From contig JBGTIS010000391.1 in NCBI GenBank assembly GCA_041745535.1, positions 1 to 57,249 on the forward strand: a DNA stretch of 57,249 nucleotides, in the 5' to 3' direction. Source of the DNA: JBGTIS01 sp041745535. Lineage in GTDB: Bacteria > Bacteroidota > Bacteroidia > Cytophagales > Cyclobacteriaceae. The position numbers were made by a program, and so were the translations under genes. The notes beneath the pieces are model-generated. The model had not been told where the DNA came from and ran no database searches. It was given only the letters and a program-made list of their open reading frames with translations. Shown one piece after another: positions 17,237 to 25,950 of the stretch. Numbering within the stretch: position 1 is the first letter of the stretch; each line of letters starts with the position of its first letter.

Positions 17237-18400
17237 ATGTCCTCTAAAAAAAATTTACTAATTCTAATATGTTTTATTGCTTTTGTTAGCTTGGGACTTC
17301 CTGATGGGCTATTAGGCGTGGCATGGCCTTATATGCACCTTGATTATAATGTACCGCTGAACTCACTAGGCTTATTGTTAATTAGTTTTACGGTAGGCTA
17401 TCTGTTAACGAGTTTCAATAGTGGAAGAATCATGGCAAAAACCTCTTTGGGCATCCTTCTTTCTACAAGTTGCGCCATTACTGGTTTGAGTTTGATGGGT
17501 TTTGGTTTTGGAGATCAATTCATAATTCTTTTGATAATGGCATTTTTATTAGGAGCTGGTGGTGGTGCCATCGATGCCTCCATCAATACTTTCGCGGCCC
17601 ATAATTTTAGCGCCAGTACCGTAAACTGGCTTCATGCCTTTTATGGTGTTGGAGCTACCTTGGGCCCTATCATCATGACAACCTATTTGGTCAACAGCTT
17701 CCCCTGGTCTACAGGATATATTACTGTAGGCAGCGTTCAGCTCATGCTCGCCATTATATTTTTACTTACCCTCAAGTTGTGGAAAACACAGACCGATCAT
17801 CAAGTGCCTGTTATAAATGCTACAAGAAGTCAGACATTGAGTCTGCCGGTTACCTGGTTAAGTCTCATTGTATTCTTTTTGTATACAGGAACAGAAATCA
17901 GCATGGGTCAATGGCTTTTCACAATTCTTACAAAGGCCAGGAATATCCCCGAAGCAGAAGCAGGTTTCTGGACAAGTGCTTACTGGGGCAGTTTAACCGC
18001 AGGCAGGATATTCTTTGGCATTATACTAACAAGGGTTTCTGTTAATAAAGTGTTATTCGGTTCATTCACAGCAGTAGTTGTTGGAGCTGCTCTGATCGCC
18101 CTGAATCAAACCAGTGTGGTTACATTATCGGGCATCATGATTGCAGGTTTTGCCCTGGCTCCTGTTTTTCCAAGTTTAATTGCTTTAACTCCAAAACGTG
18201 TAGGAATTAATCATGCCGCGAATTTAGTAGGTTTTCAAATATCAGCCGCAATGGTGGGAGGCGCATTGCTTCCTGGTTTCGCGGGACTTATGATTGAGTC
18301 TTTTAGCATTAACTTTATCCCTGTCATTCACTTTTCTGAAGCAGCATTATTGCTTTTCTTTTATTTATGGCTTGCTTCAAAATTTAGGGTAGCGGCATGA
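17237..18400 (+). CDS. Major facilitator superfamily transporter
   Basis: The 387-residue inner-membrane protein has about twelve hydrophobic helices. Its opening, 'ISLGLPDGLLGVAWPYM'-like ('FVSLGLPDGLLGVAWPYM'), and 'GAGGGAIDASINTFAAHNF' with 'WLHAFYGVGATLGPII' are typical of the FucP/YfkF-like branch of MFS permeases. That branch includes sugar:H+ symporters and small-molecule exporters. The substrate cannot be called from sequence. The next gene, 206 bases on, encodes a binding protein without signal peptide; a functional link is possible but not shown. Confidence 0.9.
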   Translation: MSSKKNLLILICFIAFVSLGLPDGLLGVAWPYMHLDYNVPLNSLGLLLISFTVGYLLTSFNSGRIMAKTSLGILLSTSCAITGLSLMGFGFGDQFIILLIMAFLLGAGGGAIDASINTFAAHNFSASTVNWLHAFYGVGATLGPIIMTTYLVNSFPWSTGYITVGSVQLMLAIIFLLTLKLWKTQTDHQVPVINATRSQTLSLPVTWLSLIVFFLYTGTEISMGQWLFTILTKARNIPEAEAGFWTSAYWGSLTAGRIFFGIILTRVSVNKVLFGSFTAVVVGAALIALNQTSVVTLSGIMIAGFALAPVFPSLIALTPKRVGINHAANLVGFQISAAMVGGALLPGFAGLMIESFSINFIPVIHFSEAALLLFFYLWLASKFRVAA

Positions 18401-18540
18401 ACCTTTTTGGGAAGTATCATTTTGGATATTCTTAAACAGACACACTCAACATTAGAATTTGTGCGCTTCAAGATTACATGAAAAAAATTCAAAACTTATT
18501 AGCGGCACGCACGGCTTTTGACCTCTGTTTAGTAAATTTG

Positions 18541-18564
18541 AAACAGGTCATTATCAGCCTGTTT
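18541..18564. repeat. Inverted repeat AAACAGG/CCTGTTT upstream of the binding-protein gene
   Basis: The 7-bp arms 18541-18547 and 18558-18564 have a 10-base loop. They sit right after a TAAATTTG box (18533-18540) and 43 bases before the ATG at 18607. The element could be a 5' UTR hairpin or an operator. Confidence 0.45.
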
Positions 18565-18606
18565 AATTCAAAAATTTAAATTCCTTATAATTTTACTTTA
18601 CATATT

Positions 18607-19476
18607 ATGGCTCAGATGCTAAAAGTTGGCGGTGTACCGGAACATTTTAACCTGCCCTGGCACATCGCGATAAAAAATAATCAGTTTAAAAAAGTTGGAA
18701 TTTCTGTAAAATGGGCTGATTATCCCGGTGGAACCGGAGCCATGATGCAGGATATTCGGGATGGGCATTTGGATGTTGCCGTAGCTTTAACGGAAGGGGC
18801 TATTGCTGAAATCGTGCACCACTACTCATGTAAGATTTTACAACTTTATGTACAATCACCCTTAACCTGGGGGATTCATGTAGCTGCTGCTTCCACCTTT
18901 CAACTCCTGCAAGAACTGGAAGGTAAACGATTTGCCATCAGTCGCCCGGGTTCCGGCTCACACCTGATGGCTTATGTAAATGCGAAACAACTCAACTGGA
19001 ATCCAAATCAGCTTACCTTGGTGCCGATCAGTAATTTAAATGGAGCCAGAAAAGCATTGGCAGAAAATGAAGCTGACGGATTTATGTGGGAGAAATTTAT
19101 GACCAAACCATTGGTTGATCAGGGCGAATTCCGCAGGATAGGCGAATGCCCTACCCCATGGCCTTGTTTTATTATAGTTGCCAGCAAAAATGTATTAGCC
19201 AATCAACCTGAAGTTTTACCTGCCTTTTTGAAGGTAATTAATCAATCCTGTATGAATTTTATGCGCGATCGCTCAGGCCCCCAACAGGTTTCCGATCAGT
19301 ATGGAATTCAATTCGACGATGCGAAACTTTGGTTTTCGCAAACAAAATGGGCTACCGACAATAAAGTTGCGGCTGCTATGCTGTCAGGGGTGATGGATAC
19401 CCTGTCAGATATCGGCAGTATTAAAGAAAAAGTTCAGCCGGCTGATCTTTGCGGAAAATTTTGCCAGCTTATTTAG
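18607..19476 (+). CDS. Periplasmic-binding-protein-like protein (SsuA/THI5-like fold) without signal peptide
   Basis: The 289-residue protein has the two-lobed type II binding-protein layout. It starts 'LKVGGVPEHFNLPWHIAIKN', followed by 'DYPGGTGAMMQDIRDGHLDVAVALTEG', where the substrate cleft would be, and 'FAISRPGSGSHLMAYVNA'. This matches the SsuA/TauA/NMT1-THI5-like family of substrate-binding proteins. There is no signal peptide or lipobox, and no ABC permease or ATPase nearby, so it probably stays in the cytoplasm. Soluble relatives exist in fungi (Ca3427-type) with unknown ligand. The ligand is unassigned here. Confidence 0.8.
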   Translation: MAQMLKVGGVPEHFNLPWHIAIKNNQFKKVGISVKWADYPGGTGAMMQDIRDGHLDVAVALTEGAIAEIVHHYSCKILQLYVQSPLTWGIHVAAASTFQLLQELEGKRFAISRPGSGSHLMAYVNAKQLNWNPNQLTLVPISNLNGARKALAENEADGFMWEKFMTKPLVDQGEFRRIGECPTPWPCFIIVASKNVLANQPEVLPAFLKVINQSCMNFMRDRSGPQQVSDQYGIQFDDAKLWFSQTKWATDNKVAAAMLSGVMDTLSDIGSIKEKVQPADLCGKFCQLI

Positions 19477-19510
19477 AGGCAGCGATTAAACAAACCGTTT
19501 AATAAACTCA

Positions 19511-19553
19511 AAACCCCAAAAATAGCTTTAATCAGCCAAATTCGGGGTTTTAT
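19511..19553. terminator. Weak terminator-like inverted repeat between convergent genes
   Basis: AAACCCC (19511-19517) pairs with GGGGTTT (19544-19550), with a long 26-base loop and a short T-rich tail. It lies between the binding-protein gene and the convergent Hsp20 gene. Confidence 0.4.
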
Positions 19554-19608
19554 TTAAATATTGTGTTATCTTTTACGAATCAATTAGTAATATTCAAAAA
19601 TTAAATTT

Positions 19609-20013
19609 TTAGAAATGACGAATATCTATTTTCTTAATGGTTTCGTCCATTGATTTAAATGGCAGAACCACTTTTAGTACATTTTCCTCAAATACAGCAT
19701 CAATATTATCAATATCCACAAATGGTGGCAAATCAAATGATTTGCTAAACCTGGGTACTTCTGGTTTCTCTTCAGCTTCTTCAGTTGTCAGAAAATCATT
19801 TTCCTTTTTCAATACAGAATAAATAATCAGCTGATTGCCTTGTAATAAAATATTATATGATTCGCTGCTCACTCCCGGAGATGACAATTTAATTTGTATG
19901 TGATCTTCATTTTTATCAACAGCCACTGATGTCAAAGTTGTTCCACCATTGATTGTATTCATCATATCAATCTGGCTCATAAAGTCTTTAAATATATTTT
20001 TAGTCTTTTTCAT
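19609..20013 (-). CDS. Small heat shock protein (Hsp20/alpha-crystallin family)
   Basis: This 134-residue protein has an alpha-crystallin domain at about residues 30-134. Visible parts are a 'VDKNEDHIQIKLSSPGVSSE' strand pair, 'FSKSFDLPPFVDIDNIDAVF' and the closing 'EENVLKVVLPF', which resembles the canonical ENGVLxVxLPK. It should form oligomers that hold unfolding proteins. I chose the ATG at 20013 rather than an in-frame TTG at 20025 because a strong Shine-Dalgarno GGAGG lies 5 bases upstream of that ATG and overlaps the TTG. The usual C-terminal I-x-I tail is reduced to 'KKIDIRHF'. Confidence 0.85.
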   Translation of the reverse strand: MKKTKNIFKDFMSQIDMMNTINGGTTLTSVAVDKNEDHIQIKLSSPGVSSESYNILLQGNQLIIYSVLKKENDFLTTEEAEEKPEVPRFSKSFDLPPFVDIDNIDAVFEENVLKVVLPFKSMDETIKKIDIRHF

Positions 20014-20018
20014 TTCAT

Positions 20019-20023
20019 CCTCC
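20019..20023 (-). promoter_or_regulatory. Strong ribosome binding site for Hsp20
   Basis: GGAGG, 5 bases before the ATG at 20013, is unusually strong for this genome and decides the start. Confidence 0.75.
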
Positions 20024-20168
20024 AAATTTTTCTGTCAGTGGTTATACAAAGGATATACCATATTATTTCTAAGACTTTTTCCTGGATATTTCAATAAAAA
20101 TAAGTCACATTGTCGTTTAAAATCAAAATTATTATGTCGTATTGGCAGTTAGCTCTGGTTTTTTCTGG

Positions 20169-20196
20169 TTGATTCACCGTTTTGTATATATTTTTG
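20169..20196 (+). promoter_or_regulatory. Promoter of the SDR gene (TTG-N17-TAnnTTTG)
   Basis: TTG at 20169-20171 and TATTTTTG at 20189-20196 are separated by 17 bases, as in Bacteroidota sigma-ABfr promoters. It places transcription start near 20203, which supports the ATG at 20244. Confidence 0.55.
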
Positions 20197-20243
20197 GTAA
20201 TTTTCACCACTCAATATGGTCAATAACCTTTAAACCTTATAAA

Positions 20244-21005
20244 ATGGAAATCAGATTTGATAATCAGGTGGTAATTATAACGGGCGCAAGTGCCGGAATT
20301 GGCAAAGCTGCCGCCCTGGCTTATGCCAAATCAGGGGCAAAAGTGGTAGTCAACTACCGTAAAAGTAAAGAGGCTGCTGAAGAAGTAGTACAGCAAATTC
20401 AGGCACTTGGTGGAGAAGCTTTGGGTGTACAGGCAGATGTGAGTAAACAAGGTGAAGTAGAGCGGCTGATTTCAGCGACTTTAGACGCCTATCAGAAAAT
20501 AGATATATTGGTTAATAATGCCGGTACATTGGTAGGGCGCACTACTATTGAAGAAACCTCTGAGGAACACTGGGATAAAGTAATGGAAGTAAACTTGAAA
20601 AGTGCCTATTTATGTGCTAAAGCGGTTATTCCTATAATGAGGAAACAACAGCAGGGGAATATCCTCAATATCACTTCAGTAGCAGCACGAAATGGTGGAG
20701 GCATTGGTGCCGGCCACTACGCGGCGGCTAAAGCGGGCATGCTTACTTTAACTAAAAACCTGGCTAAGGAATTGGCTCCTTATCATATTCGGGTAAACGC
20801 CATTGCACCGGGGGTGATTACCACCCTTTACCATGATAAATTTACCAAACCTGAAGCCCGTGAAAATTTCAAAAAAGCCATCCCACTGGGCAGGGAAGGA
20901 ACGCCGGAGGAAGTAGCGTATGGCATCTTGTTTATGTCATCAGCTTTCGCGGAATATATTATAGGCGAAACACTGGAAATTAATGGCGGCATCCTGATGG
21001 ATTAA
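20244..21005 (+). CDS. Short-chain dehydrogenase/reductase (FabG-like)
   Basis: The 253-residue NAD(P)-dependent oxidoreductase has a Rossmann loop 'TGASAGIG' at residues 13-20, 'NNAG' near 92, and the catalytic triad Ser145, Tyr159 and Lys163 ('HYAAAKAG'). The C-terminal 'PLGREGTPEEVAYGILFMSS' and 'GETLEINGG' complete a classical SDR of the FabG/glucose dehydrogenase type. The substrate is unknown. An in-frame ATG at 20142 exists, but its 34 extra residues precede the fold and cover the promoter at 20169-20196, so the start at 20244 is preferred. Confidence 0.93.
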   Translation: MEIRFDNQVVIITGASAGIGKAAALAYAKSGAKVVVNYRKSKEAAEEVVQQIQALGGEALGVQADVSKQGEVERLISATLDAYQKIDILVNNAGTLVGRTTIEETSEEHWDKVMEVNLKSAYLCAKAVIPIMRKQQQGNILNITSVAARNGGGIGAGHYAAAKAGMLTLTKNLAKELAPYHIRVNAIAPGVITTLYHDKFTKPEARENFKKAIPLGREGTPEEVAYGILFMSSAFAEYIIGETLEINGGILMD

Positions 21006-21022
21006 ACCTGCAGCATAAAAAA

Positions 21023-21051
21023 ATAGGTACAATGGCAAGTCCTGTACCTAT
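21023..21051. terminator. Bidirectional hairpin between SDR and histidine kinase genes
   Basis: ATAGGTACA (21023-21031) and TGTACCTAT (21043-21051) form a perfect 9-bp stem. On the minus strand it is followed by TTTTTT, so it can end the kinase transcript. On the plus strand the tail is weaker. Confidence 0.65.
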
Positions 21052-21215
21052 CTTTATGCATATAAGAATTTCTACGTATTACAAAGTAACCCTGACAACT
21101 GCTACTTTTTGTCACCTTTGTGTAAAGGGTTGTATTAAAATGTAATTAATTGTAATCGGGGTTACTTTGATTCAGGATCAATAAAATTGAAGGTCAAAGT
21201 AAAGTTAGGATGGTA

Positions 21216-22526
21216 TCAGGCGTTAAGGGGAAGGGCAATTTTAACCTGTGAACCTTTATTTGCCTCACTGGTAATTGTAAGTTTTCCGTTTAGTTTATTT
21301 ACAGTTTGGTGAACAATATATAAACCCAATCCCGAGCCTTCCGACTTATCCGTAGCTCGATAAAACATATGGATCACTTTAGCAATATGCTTTTTGGCAA
21401 TACCAATACCATTGTCATTTACCTTAATCAGCAGAGATGACCCTTTTACCATGATTCGAATTTCTAACTTGTTTTCCCCTATATAATAATTCTGATATTT
21501 GATCGCATTGGAAATCAGGTTAGAAAAAATGATCTGGATTTTTAAAGGATCCGAATAAAAAACGCGTCCATTCAGATTGACCACCACCGTTTTTTGTATG
21601 CGGTCAAATCCTTTCTGAAAACTTAATTCGTTAAAGCAATTACTAATAATGTTCTGAAAATCAATCGCCACCGCATCAGAAAGGTTATTATTAATTTTAG
21701 CGAAGTCCAGCATATTCCGAACAAAGTTATCTAACCGCAATGCTCTTTCCTCAATATGGTTGATATACAAATTGAAATTATCAGGATCAATTTCTTTTTG
21801 GATCAAATTTACAATGCCCAGGATAGATGCCAGGGGAGACCGAATATCATGAGAAATTTTATAAACGATCGTATCCAATTCGTAGTTTTTGTTAGCCAAA
21901 TCGCTGTTTGCCTGCTCCAACTGTTTTTTACTGATTTGTAATTCCTGGTTCGAAGCTACCAGGCTATTATTCATTTGCACCAGTTCGTTGTTCATATTTG
22001 TTAGCGCTTTCTCCTGCGAAGCCAACTGCTGATTTCTGATTTGTAATTCCTGTAAAATTTCTTCAAATATTTCCTGTTCTGAAATGTCAATAGAAATGGC
22101 TCCAACAGCCTTGCCATTATTACTGTCGATTAATGGAAATTTAACCGTTAAAAAAGATAGCGTTTTTCCTGAAATAGCAGTTACATGGTGGATGGCGCGC
22201 AGTATTTCCTGGAAATTCATCACCCGCTCATCATCAGCACGTCTCGGATTTTCTAATTCATTAAGCAATAATATTTTCTGAGCCTCTTCTAAAGGTTGTG
22301 GCGCCCTTGGGGAGGTTTGATCAAAATTTTTATTTATATACAAGTATTTCCCCGTTTCGTTTTTTATCCAGGCAAGAAATGGGGCGTTTTTAAGAAAAAT
22401 ATCGAATTGATCAGGATCAATATTTTTTAATAAATAGGCCTGTAGTAATGCTTCCAGCGAGCTATTCAGTTGGTAATAACTTTTTTTGACATTAGTCAAT
22501 TTTCCAACTTTTGAGCTTTTACGCAT
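21216..22526 (-). CDS. PAS-domain cytoplasmic sensor histidine kinase
   Basis: The 436-residue kinase has no membrane segment. A PAS-like sensor occupies about residues 35-155 ('PFLAWIKNETGKYLYINKNF', then 'AVGAISIDISEQE'). A long coiled coil rich in Asn/Gln/Leu runs through about 160-215. The HisKA box 'YKISHDIRSPLASILG' has phospho-acceptor His226. The ATPase domain shows N box 'IIFSNLISNAIKYQN', G1 'VNDNGIGIAKKHI', and G2 'GSGLGLYIV'. The F-box and C-terminus look intact. No response regulator is adjacent, so its partner is elsewhere. Confidence 0.92.
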   Translation of the reverse strand: MRKSSKVGKLTNVKKSYYQLNSSLEALLQAYLLKNIDPDQFDIFLKNAPFLAWIKNETGKYLYINKNFDQTSPRAPQPLEEAQKILLLNELENPRRADDERVMNFQEILRAIHHVTAISGKTLSFLTVKFPLIDSNNGKAVGAISIDISEQEIFEEILQELQIRNQQLASQEKALTNMNNELVQMNNSLVASNQELQISKKQLEQANSDLANKNYELDTIVYKISHDIRSPLASILGIVNLIQKEIDPDNFNLYINHIEERALRLDNFVRNMLDFAKINNNLSDAVAIDFQNIISNCFNELSFQKGFDRIQKTVVVNLNGRVFYSDPLKIQIIFSNLISNAIKYQNYYIGENKLEIRIMVKGSSLLIKVNDNGIGIAKKHIAKVIHMFYRATDKSEGSGLGLYIVHQTVNKLNGKLTITSEANKGSQVKIALPLNA

Positions 22527-22787
22527 ATAGGTTTACAGAATTTTAGTACGATATTAACTAAAACCAGGAAATTTTTTTTACATTAATAATTTTTTATTTA
22601 GAAGGGTCATTCCGATATGATGTATATTGGAGTCAGGGTATTGAAATCTTGATACCTTAATTAATCCGAAAAAATACAGAGAAAATTAAGCAATACCCGT
22701 TCTGCTAACTTATTAATAAATAGTAGTAGCATATACGGAGAATTATTTTCCCTGATTCGTAAACATTGGTAAATTCCTTCTGGAGAC

Positions 22788-23741
22788 CTACAGGTATGTA
22801 GCCAAAATCCCGGATAATTCTTTACAGTCCTTAACCGCTTCCTTATCATTTTCACCAAGAACAAAATTTACATTTTGGTTGCCCAGCAGGGTAACCTGTA
22901 CATTTTTGTTAGCATTATCAGCTATCAGGTCAATTATTGGAATTTCTTTGGATACCCGGTAATTTACTGTTTCAATCACATTATTCCCACGGCTTTGCTC
23001 CACATAATTAGGGCTTGAAGTAGGTACGGAAGCGGTGGTTAAACTATTTCCGCCTGCTGAAACACGAGCCTGGGTATGTGCGATAGGAGCTTCGCCAGCA
23101 AAATGTGAAGCCAGGTATATTTCACCATTGTCATTGACATAACAGATGAGCGTATTTCTTGACAATTCAGGTGTATCCCAAACTTTGTGCACATACCATC
23201 CAACACCACTGGCATCAACGCCGTAATTAAATCGCTTCTTCAAATCTTCAAACTTTGCCCTAAGGTTGGACGCGTTTTTTACAGGCGGTATCGCGTTCGT
23301 TTCGTTGCTGGCAGGTTCGCGCGCAGTGGCAACCTGACCGGAGGCGGGTTGAGGTGTTCTTTTAGCTGGCTCCTTCGCTGGCGCTGTTTCCTCTCTTGCA
23401 GCAGGAGTTTTCTTAGGTTGTGTACGAGCGGCAGGCGCTTCCGTTTTTTCATTTTGCACTGGTTGTGATGCCTTCGGAACCGCCGCGGTAGCATTTGGTT
23501 GGTTCTGAACGCCATCATTGTATTCCAGGCTATCAAACATAACTGGTGATTCTGTTTTTACAGATTTATCCTTATAGTTGGGGTCTCTTTTATCGTCTCC
23601 TATTAAAAAAGAAACAGGAACTGATTTGGAATTACCAAATAAGCCTGATTCATATACGATTGAACTTCCCAGAATATACAAGGCAACCACAGCACCAATG
23701 GCTAAAAGTACTTTAAATGAGACAGCAATAAATTTTTCCAT
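22788..23741 (-). CDS. Membrane-anchored protein with Pro/Ala-rich linker, function unknown
   Basis: The 317-residue protein has one hydrophobic segment (about residues 8-28) and a charged region. A low-complexity stretch rich in Ala, Pro, Lys, Glu and Thr spans about residues 85-150. A folded C-terminal domain of about 160 residues follows, including 'GVDASGVGWYVHKVWDTPEL', 'ICYVNDNGEIYLASHFAGE', and a final part with a conserved-looking Cys at 'KDCKEL'. The layout suggests an N-terminal anchor, a spacer crossing the periplasm, and an outer domain. I do not recognise the C-terminal domain. It is monocistronic. Confidence 0.65.
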   Translation of the reverse strand: MEKFIAVSFKVLLAIGAVVALYILGSSIVYESGLFGNSKSVPVSFLIGDDKRDPNYKDKSVKTESPVMFDSLEYNDGVQNQPNATAAVPKASQPVQNEKTEAPAARTQPKKTPAAREETAPAKEPAKRTPQPASGQVATAREPASNETNAIPPVKNASNLRAKFEDLKKRFNYGVDASGVGWYVHKVWDTPELSRNTLICYVNDNGEIYLASHFAGEAPIAHTQARVSAGGNSLTTASVPTSSPNYVEQSRGNNVIETVNYRVSKEIPIIDLIADNANKNVQVTLLGNQNVNFVLGENDKEAVKDCKELSGILATYL

Positions 23742-24021
23742 TCTGATTAAGTTTTATTTTGTAAAAGAAGTCATCTTTTTTCAGGTTCAAATTTACTTAA
23801 TAAGTTTAACTTATAAACAGTAACATTTTCGCGCGAAATTTTAATAAAATTAACTTTAAGTATTAGGCAGGTAATAGTTTACGGCAAATTTAGCTGTAAT
23901 TATTATAAAATATGTGAAAATAGTTAAAAATTAAATAAATATCCTCAACTAAGTTTAACCCGTTACGGTTTTTCGAATGTGGAAATCCGGTCGAATCCTT
24001 ATTCTAAACAAAATGATCCCG

Positions 24022-25923
24022 CTAAACGTTCAGTGGTTCTTCTACAAAAGAAAGCAATGCTTCGCCCTGAGCAAAATCCGGTATAATTAAATGTGCGCCG
24101 GCAAGAATTAACCTGGTTCTTTTAGCCGCATGCAAACCATATCTGCGCACCTCATCAGAAGCAATTCCTACGCAAATGGCGCCTACCCTTCTACCTTCTC
24201 TGATTTCTACGGGGCCATCTCCTATTACCATCAGGTTTTCACCTTTACAGTGATTCTCCTCCAGTATCCGGTTAATTACCATCCTTTTGGCGTCACCAAT
24301 TTCGTTGCCTTTGGAACCATAAATGCCGCCATTGAACAAATCGGCATATCCCAGGGCGGTTGCTTCTTCCTTTACGTTTTCTTCATCGGTACCACTGGCC
24401 AGATACAATCGTACGCCCTTGTTATTTAATTTCTCAAGCATGCGCACCGCGCCACTCATGGTAAAATCGTGGAGTAATCTCTCTCCCCTTTTAAAACGCT
24501 GTAGGCGATCGTTCACGGTTTCCATTAAAGCGTTTAAATAAATGGCTTTGTATTCACCGGCAGATTTAATCTGGTTGGGCGATACAAATCCTTCTTCATT
24601 TATCATCTCAACCAAACCCTGCATTTGTACAATGGTTTGGATTCCCGTAGTTTGGTCGATGAACTTATGCACTTTTTCTGAAAGCTGGTCATACCGTTCC
24701 TGGTTCAAACCAAAAAGAGAATCACCACAAATGCTCTCCATCATTACCGGATACATAACCTGCTCCCAGCCTTCCCGCAGGGTAGATACCGTTCCGTCAT
24801 GGTCAAAAATAACATGCTGGGTTGCTGAATCGCGATTTTTTGTAGGTATTACGATTTCGATATCAGTATTTTGCCAGTACACAGCCTTTCTCAGGTCAGC
24901 TGCTTTATCGGAATTGTAAATGTAAGCACTGTTTTTTTGAAGCCGCGATATTTCATCCGGATGTGCCGTACCGGTCTGCCCTAATTTCCGAACCGTGATG
25001 GCGGCAGCAAGATTGGCTACTTCCAGGGCAATTCGCGGATTAGCACCGGCACCCATACAGGCTGCAAACGCGCTAATTACCGTATCGCCGGCACCCACTG
25101 TATCGGTTTCACCAGGCACATAAATACCATTTACCTGATACTTTTGGTTTTTATTTACATAAATTATCCCATTTTCACCCCGCGTGAGTAAAACCGGACC
25201 TTCAATTTTTTCAGACAGGGTTTCGGCCAGTTTCATACAGGTGACCAAATCTTTCTCATCGGCAGAAGCGTGGCCTGTAATAGAAGCCACTTCTTTTACA
25301 TTCACCTTCAGGGTTATGTTTTTAAGGCATTCACCGCCTTCGCGCAAATCAGCGAAAAATTTACAGGAGGCATGTTTTTTGGCCAACCGGTTTATCTGAT
25401 CCAGCGCATCCTCATCGATGAGCGGTGTTACACATTGGCGATTAATAATTAATATATCCAGGGAATCGATCACACTTTCAATATTTTTGAAAATAGTTTC
25501 TTGTGCTTCTTTAATAAGCCGGTTATGGGTTCCAAAATCAATTCGTGATTCTTCATCACGCCCTATCATCGGTTTGATATAGGTACAGCTTTCCCAATTG
25601 TCGTTCCGCATCACCATATTACTGGTATCGACTTCCAGTTTGTGCAACCGGTACAGTAATTCCCGCCCCCACATGTCGTCGCCATACATACCAAAAGCCA
25701 CTATTTTCCCTACTCCCAGCGCGTACAAATTATGAACAACATTACCAGCACCTCCTAGCTGTGTACGAACTTCGTTGCCATGGTGCACAGGTTTTCCTGT
25801 TTCCAGTGAATATTCTCCGGTTTCCTTTTCCAGATTATAATATACATCTAAAGCAAAATCGCCTACAACACCTACTTTCAGGGTATTAAGATTAGATAAA
25901 ATAGCGGACAGGTCTTCTTTCAT
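24022..25923 (-). CDS. PfkB-family sugar kinase fused to a HAD-superfamily phosphatase
   Basis: The 633-residue two-domain protein begins with an RfaE1-like ribokinase-family kinase (residues 1-335). That domain shows 'VGVVGDFALDVYY', 'RTQLGGAGNVVHNLYALGV', and the ATP/anion-hole motif 'DTVGAGDT' with catalytic Asp280. Residues 370-633 form a HAD hydrolase: motif I 'FDHDGTV' (Asp374, Asp376), 'LASGTDEE' as motif II, and 'MVIGDGPVEIREGRRVGA' as motif IV. The gene ends a run with HldD and the RfaE2 adenylyltransferase. A sequential job is therefore plausible: phosphorylating heptose 7-phosphate at C1, then removing the 7-phosphate. The kinase lacks the usual RfaE 'SPEAPVPV' signature, so the substrate is not certain. 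Confidence 0.88.
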   Translation of the reverse strand: MKEDLSAILSNLNTLKVGVVGDFALDVYYNLEKETGEYSLETGKPVHHGNEVRTQLGGAGNVVHNLYALGVGKIVAFGMYGDDMWGRELLYRLHKLEVDTSNMVMRNDNWESCTYIKPMIGRDEESRIDFGTHNRLIKEAQETIFKNIESVIDSLDILIINRQCVTPLIDEDALDQINRLAKKHASCKFFADLREGGECLKNITLKVNVKEVASITGHASADEKDLVTCMKLAETLSEKIEGPVLLTRGENGIIYVNKNQKYQVNGIYVPGETDTVGAGDTVISAFAACMGAGANPRIALEVANLAAAITVRKLGQTGTAHPDEISRLQKNSAYIYNSDKAADLRKAVYWQNTDIEIVIPTKNRDSATQHVIFDHDGTVSTLREGWEQVMYPVMMESICGDSLFGLNQERYDQLSEKVHKFIDQTTGIQTIVQMQGLVEMINEEGFVSPNQIKSAGEYKAIYLNALMETVNDRLQRFKRGERLLHDFTMSGAVRMLEKLNNKGVRLYLASGTDEENVKEEATALGYADLFNGGIYGSKGNEIGDAKRMVINRILEENHCKGENLMVIGDGPVEIREGRRVGAICVGIASDEVRRYGLHAAKRTRLILAGAHLIIPDFAQGEALLSFVEEPLNV

Positions 25924-25950
25924 GGTTAATATTTTTAAAATTAGGAGGCT

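Noticed and set aside
20142..20243. N-terminal extension of the SDR gene
   Set aside because: The 34 extra residues precede the Rossmann fold and cover a well-spaced promoter at 20169-20196; the ATG at 20244 fits the family start.
23960..24012. tRNA-like 'GGTCGAATCC' string
   Set aside because: No acceptor stem, D-arm or anticodon arm can be built around it.
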